Assembly: GCF_023091155.1 (NCBI RefSeq)
Contig: NZ_JAHWXK010000001.1
Location: 1,054,001 to 1,118,000, forward strand
DNA: 64,000 nt
From: Microbacterium sufflavum
GTDB lineage: Bacteria > Actinomycetota > Actinomycetes > Actinomycetales > Microbacteriaceae
Reading direction: 5' to 3'
Below the pieces are notes generated by a model, which was not told the origin of the DNA, did no database searches, and saw nothing but the letters and a program-made list of their open reading frames with translations. Of this stretch, positions 29,101 to 36,683 are shown in pieces. How positions within the stretch are numbered: the stretch's first letter is position 1; each line of letters starts with the position of its first letter. Both the position numbers and the translations under genes were made by a program.

Positions 29101-32100
29101 CTCCGCCACCGCGAACGGCACGGACCCGACGGGCGGCCCGGTCGTGACCACCCCCGACACCACGACCACCCCCACCGACCAGGCGCCGGCGCTGTCGTTC
29201 GACAAGACCGCAGGCACCCCCGTGGATGTGAACGCCAACGGCATCACGGACGAGGGCGACACCATCGCGTACACCTTCACCGTCACCAACACCGGCAACG
29301 TCACGGTGGCGGGCATCGCGGTCACGGATGCCAAGGTCGGAGCGGTCACCTGTGACGTCACCACGCTGACGCCCGGAGCCGTGGCGACCTGCACGGCGGC
29401 GCCGTACACGATCACCGCTGCGGACGAGACCGCGGGCGAGGTCGTGAACAGCGCCTCGGCCGCGGGCACGGACCCGGGCGGTGACGCCGTCCCGTCGAAC
29501 ACCGACACGACGACGACGCCGGTCGTCGCCTCGGCACCGAGTCTCACGATCGACAAGGCAGCGGGTGCTCCGGTCGACGTCAATGGCAACGGGGTGACCG
29601 ACGCCGGCGACACGATCGCCTACACCTTCACCGTGACCAACACCGGCAACGTGCCGCTCGCCGATGTCGCGGTGGACGACCCGAAGGTCGGCGCGGTCAC
29701 CTGTGATGCGACCACCCTCGCTCCCGGTGCGGTCGCGAGCTGCACCGCGGCGACGTACACGATCACGCAGGCCGACGTCGACAACGGCTCGGTCGACAAC
29801 TCCGCCACGGCCACGGGCACCCCGCCCGGAGAACCCGCGATCACCTCCGACCCCGACACCACGAGCACCCCGACCGACCAGACCGCGTCGCTCGTGCTGG
29901 ACAAGACCGCGGGCACACCGGTCGACGTGAATGCGGACGGCCTGACCGACGAGGGCGACACCATCGCGTACACGTTCACCGTCACGAACACCGGCACCGT
30001 CACACTGACCGACGTAGCCGTCGACGACCCGAAGGTGGGCACCGTCACGTGTGACGTCACGACTCTCGCTCCCGGGGCCGTGGCCACCTGCACGGCAGCG
30101 CCCTACACGATCACCGCAGCGGACGAGACCGCGGGCGAGGTGGCGAACACCGCGACCGCCGCGGCCACCGACCCCGGCGGCGACCCCGCCCCCACCGCTG
30201 ACGACAGCACCACGACCCCGGTCGTCGCCTCGGCCGCGGCTCTCACGATCGACAAGGTCGCGGGCGCCCCGGTGGACGTCGACGGCAACGGCATCACGAA
30301 CGCCGGTGACACGATCGCGTACACGTTCACGGTGACCAACACCGGCAATGTGGCGGTGTCGGAGATCACGGTGGACGACCCGAAGGTCGGCGCGGTGACG
30401 TGTGATGTGACCACCCTGGCCCCCGGTGCGGTCGCGAACTGCACCGCGGCGCCGTACGTGATCACCGCTGCCGATGAGACCGCGGGCGAGGTCGCGAACA
30501 CCGCGACCGCCGCGGGCACGGACCCGGACGGCGACTCGGTCGCCTCCGACCCCGACAGCACGACCACTCCGGTCGTCACGCCGGCGCCGGCGCTGTCGTT
30601 TGAGAAGACGGCGGGGACGCCGGTGGATGTGAATGCGAATGGCATCACGGATGAGGGTGACACGATCGGGTACACGTTCACGGTGACGAACACCGGCAAC
30701 GTGACGGTGACGGATGTCGCTGTGGATGACCCGAAGGTGGGTGCGGTGACGTGTGATGTGACGACGCTCGCGCCGGGTGAGGTCGCTTCGTGTGCGTCGG
30801 CGCCGTATACGGTGACGGCGGCGGATGAGGCTGCGGGTGAGGTGGCGAACACGGCGACGGCGTCGGGGACAGCTCCGAACGGTGACCCTGTTCCGTCCGA
30901 CCCGGATTCGACGACGACGCCGTCGGAGGCGTCGGCTCCGAGTTCGACGATCGAGAAGACCGCTGGTGCCCCGGTGGATGTGAATGGCAACGGGGTCACC
31001 GATGTGGGCGACACGATCGCGTACACGTTCACGGTGACCAACACCGGCAACGTCCCGCTCGCCGATGTGACGGTGAACGACCCGAAGGTCGGCGCGGTGA
31101 CGTGTGATGTCACCACGCTCGCCCCCGGTGCGGTTGCGAACTGCACGGCGGCACCGTATGTGATCACGCAGGCCGACGTGGACAACGGCTCCGTCGACAA
31201 CTCCGCCACGGCCACGGGCACCCCGCCCGGAGAGGACCCGGTTCCGTCTGAGCCCGACACGACGACCACCCCCACCGACCAGACCCCGGCGCTCGAGCTG
31301 GACAAGGTGGCCGGCACGCCGGTCGACGTGAACGGGGACGGCCTCACCAACGCCGGGGACACGATCGACTACACCTTCACCGTGACCAACACCGGCAACG
31401 TGACCCTGACCGATGTCGCGGTCGCTGATCCGAAGGTCGGCACGGTGACCTGCGATGTGACGACCCTGGCACCGGGCGCGGTCGCCACCTGCACCGCCCC
31501 GGCGTACACCGTCACCACGGACGACGAGGCCGCCGGCGAGGTCGCGAACACCGCGACCGCCTCGGCGACAGACCCCGCGGGCGACCCGGCACCCACCGAC
31601 GACGACAGCACCACCACCCCGGCCGTCCCGGCCGCGCCGGCGCTGTCGTTCGAGAAGACCGCGGGTGCTCCGGTGGACGTGAACGCGAACGGCATCACGG
31701 ATGAGGGCGACACGATCGACTACACGTTCACGGTGACCAACACCGGCAACGTGACCCTGACCGACATCACCGTGAGTGACCCGAAGGCGGGGACCGTCAC
31801 CTGCGATGTCACGACCCTGGCGCCCGGGGCCGTCGCGAGCTGCTCGGCGGCGACCTACACGGTCACGGCCGAGGATGAGGCGGCGGGCGAGGTCGCGAAT
31901 ACCGCTACCGCCACGGGGACGGAGCCCGGCGGTGACCCGGTCCCGTCCGACCCGGATTCGACCACGACCCCGTCGGAGGCCTCGGCCCCGGGGGTGACGA
32001 TCGACAAGACGGCGGGTGACCCGGTGGATGTCAACGGCAACGGCCTGACCGATGTCGGCGACACGATCGCGTACTCGTTCACGGTCACGAACACCGGCAA

Positions 32101-34228
32101 CGTTCCCCTCGCGGATGTCGGTGTGAACGACCCCAAGGTCGGCACCGTCACCTGCGACGTCACGACGCTCGCTCCCGGTGAGGTCGCGACCTGCACCGCG
32201 GCGCCGTACACGATCACGCAGGCCGACGTCGACGCGGGCGGGGTCGAGAACTCCGCGACCGCGACGGGTACACCTCCCGGGGAGGACCCGGTGCCGTCTG
32301 AGCCCGACACGATCGTGACGCCGGTCGATCAGGTGCCGTCGCTGCTGTTCGACAAGGTCGCCGGTGCTCCGGTGGATGTGAACGCCAACGGCATCACGGA
32401 TGCGGGCGACACGATCGACTACACGTTCACGGTCACGAACACGGGTACGGTCACTGCGACGGACATCGCGGTCAGTGACCCGAAGGCCGGTGCCGTGACG
32501 TGTGATGTCACCACCCTGGCCCCCGGTGAGGTCGCGAGCTGCTCGGCGGCGACCTACACGGTGACCGCGGCGGATGAGCAGGCCGGTGAGGTGGCGAACA
32601 CGGCGACCGCGACGGGGACGGATCCGAACGGTGACTCGGTCCCGTCGGACCCGGATTCCACAACGACCCCGTCGGAGGCCTCGGCCCCGGGGGTGACGAT
32701 CGACAAGACGGCGGGTGACCCGGTGGATGTCAACGGCAACGGCCTGACCGATGTCGGCGACACGATCGCGTACTCGTTCACGATCACGAACACCGGCAAC
32801 GTTCCCCTCGCGGATGTCGGGGTGAACGACCCCAAGGTGGGCACCGTCACCTGCGACGTCACGACGCTCGCTCCCGGTGAGGTCGCGACCTGCGGGGCGA
32901 CGTACACGATCACGCAGGCTGATGTGGATGCGGGTTCCGTCGAGAACTCCGCGACCGCGACCGGCACGCCTCCCGGGGAGGATCCGGTCCCCTCGGAGCC
33001 CGACACGGTGGTGACGCCGGTCGATCAGGTGCCATCACTGTCGTTCGACAAGGTCGCCGGTGCTCCGGTGGATGTGAACGCCAATGGCATCACGGATGAG
33101 GGCGACACGATCGACTACACCTTCACCGTGACGAACACGGGGACCGTGACGGCGACCGACATCGCCGTGAGCGACCCGAAGGTCGGGACGGTGACGTGTG
33201 ATGTCACGACCCTTGCCCCGGGCGAGGTCGCGAACTGCACCGCGCCGACCTACACGGTCACGGCCGACGATGAGCAGGCGGGTGAGGTGGCGAACACCGC
33301 CACCGCGTCGGGGACGGATCCGAACGGCGACCCGGTCCCGTCCAACCCCGACAGCACGACCACCCCGGCCGTCGCGTCCGCCCCGAGTTCGACGATCGAC
33401 AAGACCGCGGGCGCCCCCGTGGACGTCAATGGCAACGGACTGACCGATGTGGGCGACACGATCGCGTACTCGTTCACGATCACGAACACCGGCAACGTCC
33501 CTCTCGCCGATGTCGGGGTGAACGACCCCAAGGTCGGCACCGTCACCTGCGACGTCACGACGCTCGCCCCCGGCGAGGTCGCGACCTGCACCGCGGCGCC
33601 GTACGTCATCACGCAGGCCGACGTCGACGCGGGCGGGGTCGAGAACTCCGCGACCGCGACCGGCACGCCTCCCGGAGGAGACCCCGTCCCGTCCGAACCC
33701 GACACCGTCGTGACGCCGACTGATCAGGTGCCGTCGATGACCCTCGTGAAGACGGCCGTGATCGACGACGCCGATCGGGACCGCGCCGCCGACGAGGGAG
33801 AAGTGATCCACTACGCCTTCACCGTCGCGAACACGGGCAACGTCACGATCGAGAATCTGGGCATCGACGACCCGATGCTGGACGAGCGCGGCGACGCCAT
33901 CACGTGCCCGCTCGTGCCGCTGGCGCCCGGTGAGCAGGCTCTCTGTACGGCCGACCATGTCGTGACCGCGGCGGAAGCGACCGGTGGCGACCTGACCAAC
34001 GTCGCTACCGCCACGGGACGTACGGGGACCGATGATCCGATCACGAGCGACCCGTCGACGGTGAGCACGCCCACGGATCCGGAGACACCGGAACCCGCAC
34101 GACTGCCGACGACGGGTGGTCGGGATCAGACGGCCGCGGCACTGCTCGCGCTCGCCCTGATCCTGGGCGGAGTCACGCTGGTCGTCGTCCGGAGAGGAGC
34201 GCGCCGCCGCCCGACGGACATCGGATAG
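26192..34228 (+). CDS. Giant LPXTG-anchored surface protein with beta-propeller and tandem DUF11 repeats
   Basis: 2678 residues, starting at ATG 26192 behind a strong GGAGGG site. Layout: signal peptide with hydrophobic core at about 23-42 and cleavage after AEA; a YVTN-type beta-propeller (about 50-370) with motifs such as SRVYVANGNGSVQVIDTATL; two divergent DUF11-like domains; then 16 tandem DUF11 repeats of about 116 residues and a 17th degenerate one. Each repeat opens with a K-x-A-G-x-PVDVN(G/A)NG-x-TD-x-GDTI segment and carries conserved TNTGNV, VTCDVTTLAPG and NTATA/NSATA blocks. The C-terminus is a sorting signal: LPTTGG (about 2638), hydrophobic helix and RRGARRR tail. It is likely a stalk-like adhesin or cell-surface structural protein. 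Ligand unknown. Confidence 0.9.
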   Translation: MFASEHHNFIAPTAGPNETRRRWAIIALLALLASLLVTVVAPPKPAEAQFQFSCTSTEGVGYFVNTGSGSVSMIYTGTDTNIRNIPVGGTPYGVTSLPDGSRVYVANGNGSVQVIDTATLAVTTINHPSFSASVGAWSSADGSQVFISNIGSNTVSVIDTATNTVSRVITVGAAGSRPGWVDAYGNELFVAKDDGTNGGISVIDMSSTSTTTSRVIAGAAPAHTVAVNATYIAAASETVLSIPIRNRTAPSALVRTITTTEQIHGLTFVPNTNYLVASGEAGHTFVYDASTGALLRTFTAGGSNMRVPVASPISNEVYIAGYSTPTGTLDRLVTTGAPATWTYTANQTALQNAPDGHTPAFSCLPPLSGSKSFAKSPIAQGETTTLTITINNTNLAPTTGITGAALTDNLPSNIRIAPTGTATTTCTAATLTAPPGGTTVSLSGASIPAATGPNGAIVPGSCTITVPVIGVTPGAQTNTIEPGALSANIVGETANSFSAPIEVLPPAMQIAKTNDDADGIVDGGQTLTYSITLTNAGTIPQTGVTVDDVLPAGVTYVPGSTVATQGTTVRDNAAGGTNPDLVGGDPVAGSLVGPTDPFTIPPGESLVVTYQVTVDTPAPETIDSYTNTASASSTQEPTPISTTDTVQALSTLDLVKSAGTPVDVNGNGTTDTGDTIAYTFTVTNTGNTTIANIAVTDPKLGAITCDATTLAPDAVATCTAPPYVITQAETDAGAVDNSATAAGTDPSGDPIASNESTTSTPTEQAPALLFDKTAAAPVDVNANGITDAGDTIAYTFSVANTGNVTMSGITVTDPKIGAVTCDVTTLAPGEVASCTAPAYAITAADQDAGEVANTASATGTAPGGTAVPSNDDSTTTPVVAPAPALEIDKTAGTPVDVNGNGSTDVGDTIAYTFTVTNTGNVTVSDIAVNDPKVGTVTCDVTALGPTGVATCTAAPYVITQADMDNGSVDNSATANGTDPTGGPVVTTPDTTTTPTDQAPALSFDKTAGTPVDVNANGITDEGDTIAYTFTVTNTGNVTVAGIAVTDAKVGAVTCDVTTLTPGAVATCTAAPYTITAADETAGEVVNSASAAGTDPGGDAVPSNTDTTTTPVVASAPSLTIDKAAGAPVDVNGNGVTDAGDTIAYTFTVTNTGNVPLADVAVDDPKVGAVTCDATTLAPGAVASCTAATYTITQADVDNGSVDNSATATGTPPGEPAITSDPDTTSTPTDQTASLVLDKTAGTPVDVNADGLTDEGDTIAYTFTVTNTGTVTLTDVAVDDPKVGTVTCDVTTLAPGAVATCTAAPYTITAADETAGEVANTATAAATDPGGDPAPTADDSTTTPVVASAAALTIDKVAGAPVDVDGNGITNAGDTIAYTFTVTNTGNVAVSEITVDDPKVGAVTCDVTTLAPGAVANCTAAPYVITAADETAGEVANTATAAGTDPDGDSVASDPDSTTTPVVTPAPALSFEKTAGTPVDVNANGITDEGDTIGYTFTVTNTGNVTVTDVAVDDPKVGAVTCDVTTLAPGEVASCASAPYTVTAADEAAGEVANTATASGTAPNGDPVPSDPDSTTTPSEASAPSSTIEKTAGAPVDVNGNGVTDVGDTIAYTFTVTNTGNVPLADVTVNDPKVGAVTCDVTTLAPGAVANCTAAPYVITQADVDNGSVDNSATATGTPPGEDPVPSEPDTTTTPTDQTPALELDKVAGTPVDVNGDGLTNAGDTIDYTFTVTNTGNVTLTDVAVADPKVGTVTCDVTTLAPGAVATCTAPAYTVTTDDEAAGEVANTATASATDPAGDPAPTDDDSTTTPAVPAAPALSFEKTAGAPVDVNANGITDEGDTIDYTFTVTNTGNVTLTDITVSDPKAGTVTCDVTTLAPGAVASCSAATYTVTAEDEAAGEVANTATATGTEPGGDPVPSDPDSTTTPSEASAPGVTIDKTAGDPVDVNGNGLTDVGDTIAYSFTVTNTGNVPLADVGVNDPKVGTVTCDVTTLAPGEVATCTAAPYTITQADVDAGGVENSATATGTPPGEDPVPSEPDTIVTPVDQVPSLLFDKVAGAPVDVNANGITDAGDTIDYTFTVTNTGTVTATDIAVSDPKAGAVTCDVTTLAPGEVASCSAATYTVTAADEQAGEVANTATATGTDPNGDSVPSDPDSTTTPSEASAPGVTIDKTAGDPVDVNGNGLTDVGDTIAYSFTITNTGNVPLADVGVNDPKVGTVTCDVTTLAPGEVATCGATYTITQADVDAGSVENSATATGTPPGEDPVPSEPDTVVTPVDQVPSLSFDKVAGAPVDVNANGITDEGDTIDYTFTVTNTGTVTATDIAVSDPKVGTVTCDVTTLAPGEVANCTAPTYTVTADDEQAGEVANTATASGTDPNGDPVPSNPDSTTTPAVASAPSSTIDKTAGAPVDVNGNGLTDVGDTIAYSFTITNTGNVPLADVGVNDPKVGTVTCDVTTLAPGEVATCTAAPYVITQADVDAGGVENSATATGTPPGGDPVPSEPDTVVTPTDQVPSMTLVKTAVIDDADRDRAADEGEVIHYAFTVANTGNVTIENLGIDDPMLDERGDAITCPLVPLAPGEQALCTADHVVTAAEATGGDLTNVATATGRTGTDDPITSDPSTVSTPTDPETPEPARLPTTGGRDQTAAALLALALILGGVTLVVVRRGARRRPTDIG
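28141..33727 (+). repeat. Tandem DUF11-coding repeats
   Basis: Sixteen in-frame repeats of about 350 bp inside the surface-protein gene. They alternate between two types: one with VNGNG and ITQADVD(N/A)G(S/G)V(D/E)NSAT, the other with VNANGITDEGD and (V/I)TAADE(Q/T)AGEV(A/V)N. The higher-order unit is thus about 700 bp. Stretches of near-identical DNA recur at this period, for example from 31986 and again 699 bp later. Confidence 0.9.
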
Positions 34229-34231
34229 CTC

Positions 34232-34323
34232 GACCGGGCTCCGGCGGGGCGCGGCCCGGATGAGGCGGAGCACACCGGACCGGGCTCCGGCGGGGCGCGG
34301 CCTGGAAGAGTCGGAGCACACCG
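34232..34323. repeat. 46-bp tandem duplication after the surface-protein gene
   Basis: Two adjacent 46-bp copies (34232-34277 and 34278-34323), each starting GACCGGGCTCCGGCGGGGCG and ending CGGAGCACACCG, with about four mismatches. They lie between the gene's stop and the tRNA pair; nothing else is recognised in 34229-34409. Confidence 0.8.
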
Positions 34324-34409
34324 GCAGCACGACGCGACGGTGGTGAGGATCGATGCCGAAGCACGACCGGAAGGGGGTCGGTGCGCGGGAGGGAGGAGAT
34401 CCGAGGTGG

Positions 34410-34482
34410 TGGAGCCTAGGAGATTCGAACTCCTGACATCCTGCTTGCAAAGCAGGCGCTCTACCAACTGAGCTAAGGCCCC
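34410..34482 (-). tRNA. tRNA-Ala (TGC)
   Basis: 73-nt cloverleaf on the minus strand: acceptor GGGGCCT paired with AGGCTCC, D-arm AGCTCAGTTGGTAGAGC, anticodon loop CTTTGCAAG (anticodon TGC), T-loop GTTCGAATC. CCA is not encoded. Confidence 0.97.
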
Positions 34483-34507
34483 GTGAGGGATTTCTTGAAT
34501 TGAATGG

Positions 34508-34581
34508 TGGGGCTACCAGGACTTGAACCTGGGACCTCTTCATTATCAGTGAAGCGCTCTAACCGCCTGAGCTATAGCCCC
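34508..34581 (-). tRNA. tRNA-Ile (GAT)
   Basis: 74-nt cloverleaf on the minus strand: acceptor GGGGCTA, D-arm AGCTCAGGCGGTTAGAGC, anticodon loop CTGATAA (anticodon GAT), T-loop GTTCAAGTC. It lies 25 bp upstream of tRNA-Ala in the same direction, so both probably share a transcript. Confidence 0.97.
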
Positions 34582-34665
34582 GTCAACCTCCAAGACTTTA
34601 CCGGAGAATCTCGGAAAATCCGAATCGAGCGCGAGGAGCCTGATGCACACCACCGCCGGCACGAC

Positions 34666-34694
34666 GAAGCCCCCTCGCGCGGCGAGGGGGCTTC
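34666..34694 (-). terminator. crgA terminator
   Basis: Perfect 13-bp stem GAAGCCCCCTCGC / GCGAGGGGGCTTC with a 3-nt loop, 18 bp past the crgA stop. Confidence 0.8.
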
Positions 34695-34711
34695 GGAAGA
34701 GAAGGGGCTGG

Positions 34712-34951
34712 TCAGCGCCAGCGTGTGGTCATGAGGAACCCGATGAGAGCGATGCCGAGACCGATCGCGAGGTTCCAGTTGTCGAGGCCCGGGATCGGGA
34801 ACTGCATCCCCGAGATGTAGAACACGAGGATCCACGCGAGACCGAGAAGCATGAAGCCGATCATCACCGGCTTGAACCAGAGGGCGTTGGGAGCGGCGTC
34901 GCCCTCGGCGCGCTCGACGACGGGTTCTTCGGTCTTGCGGTCACGTGCCAT
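34712..34951 (-). CDS. crgA: Cell-division protein CrgA
   Basis: 79-residue membrane protein that joins the actinobacterial divisome and recruits or restrains FtsZ, FtsI and other division proteins. An N-terminal charged segment (MARDRKTEEPVVERAEGD) is followed by two membrane helices, PVMIGFMLLGLAWILVFYISG and NLAIGLGIALIGFLMTTRWR; the ending TRWR is the family hallmark. It is divergent from the sortase gene. A TACAAT -10 lies exactly 6 nt before the ATG, so the transcript is likely leaderless. Confidence 0.94.
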   Translation of the reverse strand: MARDRKTEEPVVERAEGDAAPNALWFKPVMIGFMLLGLAWILVFYISGMQFPIPGLDNWNLAIGLGIALIGFLMTTRWR

Positions 34952-35052
34952 GCCGTCATTGTACCCGGGAGACCTCTGCGCCCACGAGAGGCGGTCACAG
35001 ACGGGTGCCTCCGCACGAGCCCGTGTTCAGTGTCGACGGATAAGATCACGCC

Positions 35053-35847
35053 ATGACTGCATCCGCCGTGCCTGGGGGGCGCCACGGACGTCGGCAGCGG
35101 CCCCGGTCGCGCGCCACGTTCGCGAGCGTGCTCGGCGAACTGCTGCTCACCGCCGGGGTCCTCGTCCTCCTCTTCGTCGCATGGCAGATGTGGATCGGCG
35201 ACATCATCATCGCCGCCCAGAAGAACGACGAGGGTGCGGCGATCTCGCAGCAGCTCGCGGCGGCCGATCCCCCCGCGCTGCCGCCGAAGGTCGAGACCGA
35301 CGACGGCACCACGGTGTACCAGGCGCCGGTGCCCGCCGCCCCCGCCGACGGGGCGTGGTTCGGGCAGATGCACATCCCGCGCTTCGGCGCCGAGTACAAC
35401 TTCGGCATCTACGGCGGGACCAGCCGGGCCAGGACGCTCGACCAGAAGGGCATCGGGGTCTACACCGACTCGAAGATGCCCGGCGAGGTCGGCAACTTCT
35501 CCCTCGCGGGCCATCGCACCACCTGGGGCAAGCCGTTCAACCAGCTCGACAAGCTGCAACTGAACGACGCGATCGTGGTCGAGACCCCCGACGGCTGGTA
35601 CACGTACCGCTTCCGCACGCTCGAGTACGTCACGCCCACGCAGACCGACGTGCTGGCCGACGTGCCGCAGATGCCCGCACAGCAGACCGGCGAGCAGTAC
35701 ATCACCCTCACGGCGTGCTCCCCCCTGTACTCGCTCGCCGAGCGGATCGTCGCCTACGGCGTGTTCGAGAGCTTCCAGCCGCGCGCCGAAGGACCGCCGT
35801 CCGCACTGACCGACCCGCCTCCCCCGCCCGCCGCTCCGTCGGTGTGA
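35053..35847 (+). CDS. Class E sortase
   Basis: 264-residue membrane-anchored transpeptidase. Basic N-terminus, one helix (about 27-48, GELLLTAGVLVLLFVAWQMW), a linker, and the catalytic domain from about residue 100 (FGQMHIPRFGAEYNFGIYGG). Active-site residues are visible: His about 154 in LAGHRTTWG, Cys about 222 in ITLTACSP, Arg about 231 in AERIVAYG. A proline-rich tail ends the protein. Class E enzymes usually process LAXTG-like signals; the surface protein 0.8 kb away ends in LPTTG. A TAAGAT -10 lies 6 nt before the ATG (probably leaderless). It heads a rightward operon with the next two genes. Confidence 0.92.
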   Translation: MTASAVPGGRHGRRQRPRSRATFASVLGELLLTAGVLVLLFVAWQMWIGDIIIAAQKNDEGAAISQQLAAADPPALPPKVETDDGTTVYQAPVPAAPADGAWFGQMHIPRFGAEYNFGIYGGTSRARTLDQKGIGVYTDSKMPGEVGNFSLAGHRTTWGKPFNQLDKLQLNDAIVVETPDGWYTYRFRTLEYVTPTQTDVLADVPQMPAQQTGEQYITLTACSPLYSLAERIVAYGVFESFQPRAEGPPSALTDPPPPPAAPSV

Positions 35848-35873
35848 CCACGAACGATCAGGAGACACCACCC

Positions 35874-36029
35874 ATGTACGCCGCACTCTGGCGCCTGCTG
35901 CCCGGTCCCTGGTGGTTGCGTGTGCTCATCCTGCTGGTCGTGGTCGCCGCCGTGCTCTACGCCCTGTTCTGGTACGTGTTCCCCTGGATCAGCCCGTTCA
36001 TCTCCCCGGGTGAGGTCGACGTCGAATGA
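35874..36029 (+). CDS. 51-residue membrane microprotein
   Basis: ATG 35874 behind an AGGAGA site encodes MYAALWRLLPGPWWLRVLIL followed by more hydrophobic residues and PWISPFISPGEVDVE. One membrane helix, probably N-in. Its stop overlaps the amidotransferase start by 4 bp. Small proteins of this kind are commonly found between the sortase and the amidotransferase in Microbacteriaceae; function unknown. Confidence 0.8.
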   Translation: MYAALWRLLPGPWWLRVLILLVVVAAVLYALFWYVFPWISPFISPGEVDVE

Positions 36030-36658
36030 CCCGCGTGCTCGTCGTGGACAACCACGACAGCTTCGTGCACACCCTGATCGGCTATCTCCACGAGCTCGGT
36101 GCCGACACCACGATCGTCGAGGCGGACGAGGTCGATGCGGCGCGGGTCGAGGGACTGCTCACCGCGCACGACGCGCTGCTCCTGTCGCCGGGGCCGGGCT
36201 CGCCCGACGACGCCGGCGTCTCGCTCGATGCGGTACGCCTCGCCGCCCGCTCCGCCGTGCCCACGCTCGGCGTGTGCCTGGGTCACCAGGTGATCGGCGC
36301 GGCCCTGGGTGCCCCCGTGACCGGCGCACCGGAGCTCATGCACGGCATGGTGTCGGCGGTCGCGCACGACGGCTCGGCGCTGTTCGACGGCATCCCCTCG
36401 CCGTTCGCGGCGGGTCGCTACCACTCCCTCGCCCTCGCGGAGCGCGACCTGTCCGCCGAGCTCGCGGTGACCGCACGGACGGCGGACGGCACGGTGATGG
36501 CGCTCGAACACCGCACGCTCCCGTTCCACGGGGTGCAGTTCCACCCGGAGAGCGTGCTCACCGAGGGCGGCTACCGTCTGCTGGCGAACTGGCTGCGACT
36601 GTGCGGCGACCCGGACGCCGTGTCGCGGGCAGAACGACTGCACCCGCTCACGCGCTGA
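36026..36658 (+). CDS. Class I glutamine amidotransferase (TrpG/PabA-like)
   Basis: 210-residue glutaminase domain that hands ammonia to a synthase partner. It begins VLVVDNHDSFVHTLIGYL as in anthranilate/aminodeoxychorismate synthase component II. The triad is visible: Cys about 84 in LGVCLGHQVIG, His about 173 and Glu about 175 in VQFHPESVLTEGG. No component I gene is adjacent. The position next to pknB is conserved in actinobacteria, where it is annotated trpG or pabA; which pathway it serves cannot be decided here. ATGA-coupled to the microprotein gene, convergent with pknB. Confidence 0.9.
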   Translation: MTRVLVVDNHDSFVHTLIGYLHELGADTTIVEADEVDAARVEGLLTAHDALLLSPGPGSPDDAGVSLDAVRLAARSAVPTLGVCLGHQVIGAALGAPVTGAPELMHGMVSAVAHDGSALFDGIPSPFAAGRYHSLALAERDLSAELAVTARTADGTVMALEHRTLPFHGVQFHPESVLTEGGYRLLANWLRLCGDPDAVSRAERLHPLTR

Positions 36659-36683
36659 CCCCGGGGTGTCGAACGGCTGCGCG

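Noticed and set aside
28141-33727. CRISPR-like or IS-like periodic DNA
   Set aside because: Repeats are in frame, about 350 bp, and encode DUF11 domains; no short palindromic repeat with unique spacers.
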